Shown here: positions 1 to 9,629 of the stretch, in pieces | How positions within the stretch are numbered: position 1 is the first letter of the stretch | Layout of the letters: each line of letters begins with the position of its first letter | Assembly: GCA_913061435.1 (NCBI GenBank) | Contig: CAJXUK010000003.1 | Span: forward strand, 1 to 64,000 | Length of the DNA stretch: 64,000 bases | Reading direction: 5' to 3' | Origin: an uncultured Thalassolituus sp. | GTDB taxonomy: Bacteria > Pseudomonadota > Gammaproteobacteria > Pseudomonadales > Oceanobacteraceae | Program-made: the position numbers and the translations under genes | The notes under the pieces: model-generated | The model's database searches: none | Seen by the model: the letters and a program-made list of their open reading frames with translations, nothing else | Told to the model about the DNA's origin: nothing

Positions 1-29
1 GGCTAACACCCGTAATGCACATATCTTTT

Positions 30-142
30 TGTCACCCTAAAGGGCGACCCACATTGTGTCGGTTACCGATGAACTGTAGGTTAGTCTTCAGGCTAACACC
101 CGTAATGCACATATCTTTTTGTCACCCTAAAGGGCGACCCAC
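30..142. repeat. REP/BIME-like cluster: GTAG-type hairpins at 30..52 (-), 76..98 (+) and 120..142 (-), within a direct repeat (1..55 = 91..145, identical)
   Basis: 23-nt units of the form GTRG-stem6-(G/C)TT(T/C)AG-stem6'-A; exact 55-nt direct repeat at 90-bp spacing read in the sequence. Confidence 0.8.
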
Positions 143-171
143 ATTAGATATTTTCAGTGCTTAGCAGGCAC

Positions 172-195
172 AAAAAAGGAGGCTTTTGAGCCTCC
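172..195 (-). terminator. Rho-independent terminator downstream of nhaD
   Basis: GGAGGCT-tttg-AGCCTCC hairpin with an A-run on the + strand (T-run on the - strand). Confidence 0.8.
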
Positions 196-221
196 TTGTG
201 ATATTAAATAATGTCTAACTC

Positions 222-1661
222 TTAGCCATTAATTAAATAGTGAGCATAAATACTCGCGCCGTAGCCTAATGCAATAACAGGCGTCCATTTAAGGTGACTA
301 AAAAAGGTATAGTGTCCGCGTGCTTGGCCCATTAAAGCCACACCAGCTGCGGAGCCAATTGACAGCATGCTACCGCCAACACCTGCTGTTAATGTAACCA
401 ACAACCACTGGAATTCAGACATATCAGGATTCATTGTCAGTACTGCAAACATTACCGGAATGTTATCAACAATGGCCGACATAAAGCCTACTAGAATGTT
501 TGCAACATCAGGGCCTAGTTCGCCATAGATGTAAGCAGAAGACATACTTAAGTAACCAATAAAGCCTAGGCCACCCACAGATAATATTACTCCGTAGAAG
601 AAGAATAAGGTGTCCCATTCTGAGTGAGCAACACGATCAAAAATATCAAAGTCATAATCAGGTTTGTATTTTTCTTTATAACGACTTTTGTGGCTTCCTG
701 GTGGTAAGTCAAGGTTGCCCATTGCTGGTAGATCGGCTTTATAATTACGAATGTAGTAGCTGTAAAGTTTTAAATAACCTAGACCAAACATCATGCCGTA
801 GACCGGTGGAATATGTAAAAAGTTGTGGAAGCTTACTGCTGTTACAATGGTTAGTAAGAATAAACCCACAATCGCTAGGCCGCCGTGTTTAACGTAAAAG
901 GTATCGCCATCGTCATTGGGTGCAGGTCGGCCTTTGGGTAATACAAAGCTCATAATGATTGCAGGAATTAAGAAGTTAACCAAAGATGGTATAAACAAAT
1001 CAAAGAAGGTGGCGAAATCAACAAAGCCTTTTTGCCATACCATTAGGGTTGTAATATCGCCAAATGGGCTAAAAGCACCGCCAGCGTTTGCTGCAACGAC
1101 AATGTTGATACAAGCAATGCCAATAAATTTAGGCTTATCAACACCAACAGCCATTACCACGGCACACATAATTAATGCGGTGGTTAAGTTGTCGGCAACA
1201 GGGGATATAAAAAAAGCCAAAATGCCGGTTAACCAAAATAGGGTTTTATAGCTGAAGCCTTTGGCGACTAACCAGCTACGCAGGGCATCAAATACACCGC
1301 GCTCTAGCATGGCGTTAATATAGGTCATGGCCACTAACAAGAAGAAAAATAGCTCGGTGTATTCTAAAAAGTTATGGCGAATGGCGACTTCGACCGAGTG
1401 AGTAAAACCATGATTAACGTAAACGGCAGCGATTAGTATCCAAATAATGCCTGCGGCGATCATCACGGGCTTGGATTTTCGCATGTGAATTTTTTCTTCT
1501 AAAATCACTAGGATGTAACTCACCAAAAATACTGTAATGGCAGCATAGCCAACCCAGTGTGAGGTAAGATCAATCCACGGCTGGCCGGGGCCAGATGCAA
1601 ACGTTAGGGTAGGAAATAATAGCAATAAAAATGATGCTAAATAGGGTCCTGCAAGTTTCAT
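222..1661 (-). CDS. nhaD: NhaD-type Na+/H+ antiporter (sodium:proton antiporter)
   Basis: 479 aa polytopic protein; motifs such as FFISPVADNLTTALIM and NAGGAFSPFGDITTLMVW fit the NhaD/ArsB ion-transporter superfamily. Confidence 0.88.
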   Translation of the reverse strand: MKLAGPYLASFLLLLFPTLTFASGPGQPWIDLTSHWVGYAAITVFLVSYILVILEEKIHMRKSKPVMIAAGIIWILIAAVYVNHGFTHSVEVAIRHNFLEYTELFFFLLVAMTYINAMLERGVFDALRSWLVAKGFSYKTLFWLTGILAFFISPVADNLTTALIMCAVVMAVGVDKPKFIGIACINIVVAANAGGAFSPFGDITTLMVWQKGFVDFATFFDLFIPSLVNFLIPAIIMSFVLPKGRPAPNDDGDTFYVKHGGLAIVGLFLLTIVTAVSFHNFLHIPPVYGMMFGLGYLKLYSYYIRNYKADLPAMGNLDLPPGSHKSRYKEKYKPDYDFDIFDRVAHSEWDTLFFFYGVILSVGGLGFIGYLSMSSAYIYGELGPDVANILVGFMSAIVDNIPVMFAVLTMNPDMSEFQWLLVTLTAGVGGSMLSIGSAAGVALMGQARGHYTFFSHLKWTPVIALGYGASIYAHYLING

Positions 1662-1875
1662 GGAAAGCCTCTTTTAAGTATTTTATTGTATAGTTTATAA
1701 ATAGTGTTTGAATGCTGGTGAAATGGCGCGGAGTATAGGCTTTGATCTGTTTCAGAGGAAGTAAAGAAATTGACATAGATTAGTTATTTCTTAATTAGCA
1801 ACTTTGTTGATGTATCTTTCGGTAGCATCCTTTATTTAATACGGTTTTTGATGAAATTATTAAGGAATTAAGTTT

Positions 1876-2370
1876 GTGAAAATACTGGTCACAGGCGGTA
1901 CGTTGGATAAAAAATACAACCCACTTAATGGCGCATTAGGTTTTGATACGTCTGTTGTGGCCGACATGTTAACGCGCTCAAATCATACGTTAGCAGCAGA
2001 TGTCGAAGTATTGATGCTGAAAGACAGTTTAGAGATGAACGATCAAGATCGCCAAGTGATCGCCCAAGCTTGTATCGATACGGCTGAACAACAGATTTTA
2101 ATTACTCACGGCACTGATACCATGGTTGAAACAGCTAATGCGATCGCGTTGAGCGAATTGGCTAATAAAACCATTATTTTATTGGGTGCAATGGTGCCTT
2201 ATCGCATAAACCAGTCGGATGCGCTGTTTAACTTAGGTTGTGCCATGACGGCGGTGCAGTTGTTACCCGCGGGTGTGTATATCACGATGAATGGGCAGGT
2301 GTTTGATTACCGCGAGGTAGAAAAAAACCGTGCCCAGGGCGTTTTTGTTAAGACCAGTCCTCGGCAATAA
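1876..2370 (+). CDS. Short asparaginase-domain protein (N-terminal L-asparaginase-like domain only)
   Basis: 164 aa; KILVTGGTLDKKYNP and LITHGTDTMVETA resemble asparaginase active-site motifs; no C-terminal domain. Confidence 0.75.
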   Translation: MKILVTGGTLDKKYNPLNGALGFDTSVVADMLTRSNHTLAADVEVLMLKDSLEMNDQDRQVIAQACIDTAEQQILITHGTDTMVETANAIALSELANKTIILLGAMVPYRINQSDALFNLGCAMTAVQLLPAGVYITMNGQVFDYREVEKNRAQGVFVKTSPRQ

Positions 2371-4219
2371 AACCACCGGTTTGATGTGCCCATAATTGGG
2401 CATAAATCCCTTGTGTTTCTAGCAGCTCTTGGTGGGTGCCTTGTTCAACAATTTCGCCTTCATCAATGACCACTAGGCGATCCATGGCAGCAATGGTGGA
2501 TAAGCGGTGGGCTATGGCAATAACCGTTTTGCCTTGCATGAGTTGATACAGGCTGTGTTGTATGGCGGCTTCTACCTCAGAATCCAACGCCGATGTGGCT
2601 TCATCTAAAATTAAAATCGGCGCGTCTTTTAATAGTACTCGCGCGATGGCAATGCGTTGGCGCTGACCACCCGATAATTTTACGCCACGTTCACCTACTT
2701 GTGCATCTAAGCCGGTATTGCCTTCGTGGTCTACCAGTTCGTTAATAAAGGTGTGCGCTTCTGCTTGCGTTATGGCGTTTAACAGGTCTTGTTCGCTGGC
2801 ATCTGGGCGGCCGTATAAAATGTTTTCGCGTACCGAACGGTGCAGTAGAGAAGTGTCTTGCGTGACCATGGCAATATGAGCGCGTAACGACTCTTGTTGC
2901 ACTTTTGAAATATCTTGGCCGTTGATATGAATGCTACCGGCTTGCAGTTCGTAAAAACGCATTAAGGCATTAACCAGGGTTGATTTACCAGCCCCCGAGC
3001 GACCCACTAAGCCAATTTTTTCCCCGGGTTTAATGCTAAGGTTTAGGTTGTTAATTACTCGCCGCTGGCTAATTTCACCCTTTTCGTTGCTTATGTCGTA
3101 ACCAAAACACATGTTGTTAAATTCGATGCCTGCAGTGTGTTTTTGAGCATTGATTACCAGTGGTTTGGCATCTTTTGCATCGGTCACTTGTAGTGGTTGC
3201 GACAGTGTTTCCATGCCATCGATCACGGTACCAATGTTTTCAAATAGTGCACTCACTTCCCACATAATCCATTGCGCCATACCGTTTAAACGCAGGGCCA
3301 AGCTAATGGCAATGGTGATGGCTCCTATGCTGATGGCGTTTTCTTGCCATAAATAAATAGACATGGCCGAAATAACAAAAATAAGTGCATAGTTGAGTGC
3401 ATGAACACTGGCATTTAAACCGGTGGCTAAGCGCATTTGCTGATTTACCGTGGTTAAAAAACCTTGCATGCCTTGTTGTGCATAGTGAGCTTCTCGCTGG
3501 GTGTGAGAAAAGAGTTTAACTGTTGAAATATTGCTGTACGAATCGACAATTCTGCCGGTCATGGTAGAGCGTGCATCGGCTTGTGCTGTGGATACGGATT
3601 TTAATTTTGGCACAAAGTAATATTGTAAGCCGATGTAGATAGCTAACCATGCCAGTAGGGGTAACATGAGACGAATATCGGAATAAGCAATAATCACCAG
3701 CATCGAGATAAAGTACACCAAAATATAGACCATAACATCGAGCAGTTTCATCACGGTTTCGCGGACTGCCAGAGATGTTTGCATCACTTTGGTGGCAATC
3801 CGCCCAGCAAATTCGTCTTGATAAAAGCCTAGGCTTTGTTTTAACAAGTAGCGGTGTGCCAGCCAGCGGATCACCATGGGGTAGTTGCCTAACAGCGTTT
3901 GATGAACAATGGCTGCATGTAAAAATACTATTATGGGCAATACTAGCAACACAATAATACCCATGGTGATTAGCGTTGCTTTTTCTTCTTGCCAAAAAGA
4001 TGCTCGCTCTTTGGTGGCCAGCCAATCGACAAGTTCGCCCATAAAGCTGAACAGCGATACTTCTAAGATGGCTAAAGTCGCGGTGAGTAATGTCATTAAA
4101 ATTAGCGGTACTTCCATGCCTTTGCTGTAATGACGACAAAACGCAAATACACCCTTAGGGGGTTGTTTGGGATCTTCTGCTGGAAAGGGTTTTATTAGGT
4201 TTTCAAAAAAAGACAGCAT
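2348..4219 (-). CDS. ABC transporter, fused permease/ATP-binding subunit (MsbA/MdlB-like exporter)
   Basis: Walker A GRSGAGKST, signature LSGGQRQRIAIAR, Walker B ILILDEATSALD; N-terminal TM domain. Confidence 0.9.
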   Translation of the reverse strand: MLSFFENLIKPFPAEDPKQPPKGVFAFCRHYSKGMEVPLILMTLLTATLAILEVSLFSFMGELVDWLATKERASFWQEEKATLITMGIIVLLVLPIIVFLHAAIVHQTLLGNYPMVIRWLAHRYLLKQSLGFYQDEFAGRIATKVMQTSLAVRETVMKLLDVMVYILVYFISMLVIIAYSDIRLMLPLLAWLAIYIGLQYYFVPKLKSVSTAQADARSTMTGRIVDSYSNISTVKLFSHTQREAHYAQQGMQGFLTTVNQQMRLATGLNASVHALNYALIFVISAMSIYLWQENAISIGAITIAISLALRLNGMAQWIMWEVSALFENIGTVIDGMETLSQPLQVTDAKDAKPLVINAQKHTAGIEFNNMCFGYDISNEKGEISQRRVINNLNLSIKPGEKIGLVGRSGAGKSTLVNALMRFYELQAGSIHINGQDISKVQQESLRAHIAMVTQDTSLLHRSVRENILYGRPDASEQDLLNAITQAEAHTFINELVDHEGNTGLDAQVGERGVKLSGGQRQRIAIARVLLKDAPILILDEATSALDSEVEAAIQHSLYQLMQGKTVIAIAHRLSTIAAMDRLVVIDEGEIVEQGTHQELLETQGIYAQLWAHQTGGFIAEDWS

Positions 4220-4340
4220 GGTAGTTTCGCATTAATAATGTCGTAGTAATTCGGCAAGGATACACCTATCATCTTAATTTTCACGGTTAATTTGTTACCG
4301 GTAACGCATTGAAACATACCTTGTAATTAGGCGGCTCAAT

Positions 4341-5702
4341 ATGACCTCAAAACTGGCTATAGCTCTACCCGAGCATTCTGCTCATGAATCTTCTTTGAAC
4401 ATTCAATTTTTATTAACCGGCACCGAGTTAATGGTGGGCGATATTGTTGATACCAATTCGGTTATGTTGGCACAAAGTTTAAAAGATCACGGTGCTGAAG
4501 TGACTCGTAAGGTAACTTTGGGTGATGATTTTAATAGCTTGGTAGCCGAAATAGAGCACATGAGTCGTACGGCTGATGTACTCCTTATAAATGGGGGATT
4601 GGGGCCCACTGCAGATGATTTAACTGCAGAAGCATTGGCAGCCGTTATTGGCCAGCCGTTAGAGGAAAATGCCGAGGCGCTGATACATTTGAGTGCTTGG
4701 TGTGACCGCCGCGGGTTTAATTTAGCCGGTGCAAATCGCAAACAAATTGTGCTGCCTAAAGGTATTACCATTGTGCCTAACCCAACGGGTAGTGCGGTGG
4801 GGTTCTCTGTTATACACAATCAATGTCATATTATTTGTACGCCAGGAGTGCCGATTGAGCTTAAACAGATGTGGCAGCAAGAAATTCTGCCTCAGTTGAT
4901 TCCCTATCTGCCAAAAAAGAATAAAGTGAAAACGGTAAAAATACATACCTTTGGTAAAGGTGAGTCGGCGATTCAAAACCTGTTTGATCAGCACCTAGCC
5001 GATTGGCCTCAAGCTATTGAGATTGGTTATCGCGCAGCCTCACCCTTGGTGGATGTAAAGTTAACTACCCGTTCTGAACACGCCGAATCGTTAATACCGA
5101 TTTGGTTGCCCAAGATAGAAGCCTTGCTGGGTGGGCATGTATTAAAAATTAGTACGGTGGATGCCAATACTGCCGAAGCGTTACAGCAGCCTTATACACT
5201 TGCAGAAAGTTTGGTGGGTTTGCTGAGTAAGCATCAGCAAACGGTGTCTACTGCTGAGTCTTGTACTGGGGGGTTAATCGCTTCTAATATTACTCGTATT
5301 GCAGGTTCGTCTGCTGTATTTGAAGCGGGTTATGTGACTTATTCCAATCGCATTAAATCAGAGCTGTTAGGTGTTAAAAGAGAGACATTACAAGCAAATG
5401 GGGCAGTAAGTGAAGCGGTGGTACTAGAAATGGCCAAAGGTGCGCTGGCAGCATCGGGTTCAGATTGGACCGTGTCGGTTTCTGGCATTGCAGGGCCCGG
5501 CGGCGGCAGTGACGAAAAACCTGTAGGAACGGTTTGGATTTGCTGGGGCAGTTGCTCTCAATTAAAAACTCAGCGCTTGGTATACCCAACAAATAGATTA
5601 AACTTTCAGCGCTTTATTGCTAACGTGGGGCTGGACTTAATTCGTCGGGAAATATTAAACATCGACGAAATGCCGTCTTATTTTCTAAAAAAAGGAAAGT
5701 AG
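4341..5702 (+). CDS. cinA: CinA family protein (COG1058 domain plus C-terminal NMN deamidase domain)
   Basis: LLTGTELMVGDIVDTNS at the N-terminus; TAESCTGGLIASNIT and SGIAGPGGGSDEKPVGTVW in the C-terminal domain. Confidence 0.88.
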   Translation: MTSKLAIALPEHSAHESSLNIQFLLTGTELMVGDIVDTNSVMLAQSLKDHGAEVTRKVTLGDDFNSLVAEIEHMSRTADVLLINGGLGPTADDLTAEALAAVIGQPLEENAEALIHLSAWCDRRGFNLAGANRKQIVLPKGITIVPNPTGSAVGFSVIHNQCHIICTPGVPIELKQMWQQEILPQLIPYLPKKNKVKTVKIHTFGKGESAIQNLFDQHLADWPQAIEIGYRAASPLVDVKLTTRSEHAESLIPIWLPKIEALLGGHVLKISTVDANTAEALQQPYTLAESLVGLLSKHQQTVSTAESCTGGLIASNITRIAGSSAVFEAGYVTYSNRIKSELLGVKRETLQANGAVSEAVVLEMAKGALAASGSDWTVSVSGIAGPGGGSDEKPVGTVWICWGSCSQLKTQRLVYPTNRLNFQRFIANVGLDLIRREILNIDEMPSYFLKKGK

Positions 5703-5703
5703 C

Positions 5704-6243
5704 ATGATACCGACAAAACAAGACAGTGCTTTGTTAATTATTGATGTTCAGGGCAAGTTGTCTGAGCAAATGCATAACAGTGCAGCGTTTTTTAACAATG
5801 TGGCGTTACTTATACAAGCGGCAAAGCTGTTTGATTTGCCCATTGTTTGGGTAGAACAGCTGCCCGAGAAACTAGGTAAAACACACCCAGATATTGCTCA
5901 GCATTTGTCGGGTAAGGCATTAGAAAAATCAACCTTTAGCCTGTGTGGCGATGATAAAATTCTTACAGAAATAGAACGCGTTAATCGTGACAACTGGATA
6001 GTAGCGGGCCTTGAGTGTCATGTGTGCGTGTATCAAAGCGTGCGTGATTTATTAGCCATGGGTAAAAATATTCATTTAGTGAGTGATGCAGTTAGCTCGA
6101 GAGCGCAATCAAATAAAGAAGTGGGTTTGCAGGCAATGAAAGAAGCTGGGGCGCGTTTAACCAGCACCGAAATGATCTTGTTTGAACTTCAGCAAAAAGC
6201 AGAAGGTGACGTTTTTAGAAAAATGATTAAATTAATTAAATAA
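5704..6243 (+). CDS. Isochorismatase family hydrolase
   Basis: 179 aa; SALLIIDVQGKL, KSTFSLCGD and VAGLECHVCVYQSVRDL motifs. Confidence 0.85.
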   Translation: MIPTKQDSALLIIDVQGKLSEQMHNSAAFFNNVALLIQAAKLFDLPIVWVEQLPEKLGKTHPDIAQHLSGKALEKSTFSLCGDDKILTEIERVNRDNWIVAGLECHVCVYQSVRDLLAMGKNIHLVSDAVSSRAQSNKEVGLQAMKEAGARLTSTEMILFELQQKAEGDVFRKMIKLIK

Positions 6244-6252
6244 GGTTAAAAA

Positions 6253-6380
6253 GTAGGTCGAGGTTTAGCTCGACAATTGTAGGTTGGGGTTTAGCCCAAC
6301 AACGACGTAAATTGTTGCCCTAAAGGGCAACCTACTTTTTAACAACAACATTTAAATGTAGGTTGGGGTTTAGCCCAACA
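6253..6380. repeat. REP cluster: units 6253..6275 (+), 6279..6301 (+), 6313..6335 (-), 6358..6380 (+)
   Basis: Four GTAG-foot hairpins with stems GTCGAG/CTCGAC, GTTGGG/CCCAAC, GTTGCC/GGCAAC, GTTGGG/CCCAAC. Confidence 0.88.
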
Positions 6381-6385
6381 AAACT

Positions 6386-7411
6386 CTAGTTATTCGCGTG
6401 AAGCTCTTCGTTCAACTCAATCGCTGTTTTGTTGGTAACGCACTCAACCGCACCCGAAATAGAATTACGACGGAATAAAAGATCCGATTTACCCGCTAAA
6501 TCACGGCCTTTAACAGTTTCTACCACATTCTTAGCGTCGTCTAAAACCTGAATCTTAGTACCAGCAGTAATGTACAAACCAGATTCGATCGTGCAACGAT
6601 CGCCCAATGGAATACCGGTTCCGGCATTTGCTCCTAGCAAGCAGTTTTCGCCAACCGAAATAATGATGTTACCACCACCAGAAAGCGTACCCATGGTAGA
6701 ACAACCACCGCCTAGGTCAGAACCGTTACCGATCACAACACCGGCAGAAATACGGCCTTCAACCATAGAAACACCGAGTGTTCCGGCGTTAAAGTTTACA
6801 AAGCCTTCATGCATTACCGTTGTGCCTTCACCAATGTGTGCACCTAAGCGGATACGGGCAGTGTGTGCAATACGAACGCCGCTTGGTACAACGTAGTCGG
6901 TCATACGTGGGAATTTATCCACCGAGTTAACGCTTAAAATTTCGCCATTAAAACGTGCTTGTAATTGCGCATCTGGCAGCTCTTCTAGATCGATAGCGCC
7001 TAAGTTTGTCCATGCAACGTTTGGTAAAAGACCAAACATACCGTCTAGATTGATGCCATGTGGCTTAACCAAACGATGCGATAACAAGTGCAGTTTTAAA
7101 TAAACTTCTGGGGTAGAGGTAGACTGAGCATCTGTTTCTAAAACAGTGACAACAACGGGTTTTTGGCTTTCTGTGCAGATACGCGCTAGTTGAGCTTGTT
7201 CTGGTGCGATTGTGTTTAACGCAGTGGCTAGGGCTTCTAATTCGCCGCCATCGACTTCAAGTGCTTGGTTGCCACCTTCGTAACCAATGGCATTTTTTGC
7301 TGCAGCAATGATATCAGCACTTGGCTGAAAAAGAGGCGCGTTGTAATAAACTTCTAACCATTCGCCTTTTGCGTTTTTTGTACCTAAGCCGATTGCAAAT
7401 GCAGTGCTCAT
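6386..7411 (-). CDS. dapD: 2,3,4,5-tetrahydropyridine-2,6-dicarboxylate N-succinyltransferase (long form)
   Basis: 341 aa; left-handed beta-helix hexapeptide-like region (GAHIGEGTTVMHEGFVNFNAGT, GGGCSTMGTLSGGG). Confidence 0.9.
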   Translation of the reverse strand: MSTAFAIGLGTKNAKGEWLEVYYNAPLFQPSADIIAAAKNAIGYEGGNQALEVDGGELEALATALNTIAPEQAQLARICTESQKPVVVTVLETDAQSTSTPEVYLKLHLLSHRLVKPHGINLDGMFGLLPNVAWTNLGAIDLEELPDAQLQARFNGEILSVNSVDKFPRMTDYVVPSGVRIAHTARIRLGAHIGEGTTVMHEGFVNFNAGTLGVSMVEGRISAGVVIGNGSDLGGGCSTMGTLSGGGNIIISVGENCLLGANAGTGIPLGDRCTIESGLYITAGTKIQVLDDAKNVVETVKGRDLAGKSDLLFRRNSISGAVECVTNKTAIELNEELHANN

Positions 7412-7459
7412 AATAAAATCCTTACGTTTAAGAGTAACTCAGTGTGAATAAAGGGTTAA

Positions 7460-7810
7460 TTAAGAATTAGTAAAATTCTGATAGTCGTCGGCTTTAAAGC
7501 CGAGTAATTTGTTGCTTGCATCATCTACCAATAATGGGCGTTTGATGATGGATGTATTTTCTAACATGATCTCAATAGCAGAGGCCTGATCAATAGAGTC
7601 TTTTGCGTCTTCAGGAAGCTTGCGCCAAGTGGTTCCGCGCTTGTTAATTAATGCTTCCCAGCCTAAATCTGCGACCCAAGAGTTCAGCATTTCTGCCGTT
7701 AGACCGTCTTTTTTATAATCATGAAACTGGTATTCAATACCTTCTGCTTCAAGCCATTTACGGGCTTTTTTGATGGTATCGCAATTCTTAATGCCGAACA
7801 TGGTGAACAT
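7460..7810 (-). CDS. ArsC/Spx/MgsR-family reductase-like protein (YffB-like)
   Basis: 116 aa; MFGIKNCDTIKKARKWLEAEGIEYQFHDYKKDG and SIIKRPLLVD motifs. Confidence 0.85.
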   Translation of the reverse strand: MFTMFGIKNCDTIKKARKWLEAEGIEYQFHDYKKDGLTAEMLNSWVADLGWEALINKRGTTWRKLPEDAKDSIDQASAIEIMLENTSIIKRPLLVDDASNKLLGFKADDYQNFTNS

Positions 7811-8009
7811 AATGGCCCTTGCTTCGTCTGATTAACTACGGAGTATGAGAATTTGAACCGCTATATTAACAAAAAGAGTATAAGTTTTCACATATAGAGT
7901 ATTGAGTTATCGCTATTAAAGAAAATATACTGGAGATATGGTCAAATATACTTGATATTTAGTTTATGATTTTAAATACAGAGTTTACTAAAGAGAGATT
8001 GTTTTATTA

Positions 8010-8603
8010 ATGCGTAAGTTAGTTTTACTCTTATTATTTCTCGTTTTATTTTTGTTTTATTCCACATGCAGTGATTGCCCGACCGTGGATAACTTTTCAC
8101 CCAATAAAATGTTAGATAACTTTAAAGGTTATTTTCATGTCCCGCCTAATACTATTAACGATTCAGATTTTGATGGCGATTCAGATTTTAATGGCGATTT
8201 TGACCCTAACGTTAAGGTAGAGAGTAAGGCTATTTTGCTTGATGAAGGGCTGGAAGGTGCGGTGATTATGCAAAATAAGAAAGCGTCAAAAGAGGCTGTG
8301 AGTGATGAGCTTAGAGCAGACTTAGTATTTGAGGAAAAACCCAAAAAGCTATTAGACCTTTCTTTGCCGCAACGGGTAAACGAAGCCTTGGATATTAATA
8401 TTTTGAATTCTGATTATGAAAGTATGCTCCCGGATTTGTTTGCTCCAGTAGTTATAGAGGAGGAAGAGGATAGAATGTCTTTTGGTGGCCGAGTTTTGAT
8501 GGATGAGAAATTTGATGATATTGAATTAGAACAGTATCGTTTTCAAAATATTCGAGGTTCTATCGAGGGCGCTGAGATCACCCTTGAAGTAAAAACTAAT
8601 TAG
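8010..8603 (+). CDS. Hypothetical secreted or membrane-anchored protein with an Asp-rich repeat
   Basis: 197 aa; hydrophobic N-terminus followed by Cys residues; DSDFDGDSDFNGDFDPN encoded by an 18-bp tandem repeat; no family recognised. Confidence 0.6.
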   Translation: MRKLVLLLLFLVLFLFYSTCSDCPTVDNFSPNKMLDNFKGYFHVPPNTINDSDFDGDSDFNGDFDPNVKVESKAILLDEGLEGAVIMQNKKASKEAVSDELRADLVFEEKPKKLLDLSLPQRVNEALDINILNSDYESMLPDLFAPVVIEEEEDRMSFGGRVLMDEKFDDIELEQYRFQNIRGSIEGAEITLEVKTN

Positions 8604-9477
8604 AGTTTAAACAGAGCTTCATCCACTGTTCGATTCCTGCTGTCCGAAATTTTTGTTTGTGCAAAATAAAATAAAATTGACGTTCAAAGTCACGGTGTAG
8701 AACCGGCAGTCGGATTAAACTACCACGCTTAAAGGCGTCTTCTAGGGTAATTTGAGACAAGCAACCTATACCTAAATTGGCTTCTACTGCGCGTTTGATT
8801 GCTTCGGTGTGTTGTAGTTGATGAGCGATGTTGAGGTCGGGCAAGATACCATGCATGGCTCGTTCAAACGCTTGTCGCGTGCCGGAGCCTGCTTCGCGTA
8901 ATATCCACTGAGTGTCGATAAGGTCTTTGTCGGTAATACTTTTTTTATTGGCTAGCGGGTGATTTGGGCTGCAAAAAACCGCTAATTCATCATCACGCCA
9001 AGGAATTACGTCTAATTCTGAATGCTGAAGTTCGCCTTCGATTAAGCCAATATCCAAATCAAAATTCAGAACTTTTTGGCTAATGCTGGCGGTGTTGGCA
9101 ACTTCTAAACTGATGTTTGCATTGGGTTGCTGGCGCATCATATCGGCCATAATATTAACCGCTAAGTAATTACCGATCGAAAGGGTAGCGCCGACTTTTA
9201 AATGGCCAGCATCGGCATGTTTTAATAAGGTTTGTTCTAAATCAGCCGCTTGTGCAAGCAAACTCTCGGCTTTAGGGCGAATTAAGCGCCCTTGCTCATT
9301 GAGTTGTAAGCGTTTACCAATGCGGTCGAAAAGTTGCACATCAAATTGTTGCTCAAGTTCTTTAAGGGCAGAGCTGGCAGCGCTTTGCGAAAGGTTGAGT
9401 GCTTGAGCGGCTTTGCTCACATTTTGCTGGTGGGCAATGGCCAGAAAAACTTCAAGTTGGCGTAAGGTATAGCGCAT
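8596..9477 (-). CDS. LysR-family transcriptional regulator, divergent from fpr (FinR-like position)
   Basis: N-terminal HTH RQLEVFLAIAHQQNVSKAAQALNLSQSAASSALKELEQQFDVQLFDR. Confidence 0.88.
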   Translation of the reverse strand: MRYTLRQLEVFLAIAHQQNVSKAAQALNLSQSAASSALKELEQQFDVQLFDRIGKRLQLNEQGRLIRPKAESLLAQAADLEQTLLKHADAGHLKVGATLSIGNYLAVNIMADMMRQQPNANISLEVANTASISQKVLNFDLDIGLIEGELQHSELDVIPWRDDELAVFCSPNHPLANKKSITDKDLIDTQWILREAGSGTRQAFERAMHGILPDLNIAHQLQHTEAIKRAVEANLGIGCLSQITLEDAFKRGSLIRLPVLHRDFERQFYFILHKQKFRTAGIEQWMKLCLNSN

Positions 9478-9629
9478 TATTTTTAGTTCATCTTTGTTGA
9501 ATAGAGTGTTGTCTTTATATTAGTAAAATCGATAACGCTAATCGATATAATCTGATTTTTTGATTAATAAGTCTAGGGTATTCTTAACTCAATTAGTAAT
9601 TAATGTTTTAAACATACGTGAGGCATGTC

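Noticed and set aside
701-1251. Antisense ORFs inside nhaD (701..892, 916..1251)
   Set aside because: Opposite strand of a clear antiporter gene; no recognisable motifs, consistent with mirror-frame artefacts
3516-4139. 207-aa ORF in an alternative minus frame within the ABC transporter
   Set aside because: Wholly inside the ABC gene in another frame, with Cys/Arg/His-rich nonsense composition
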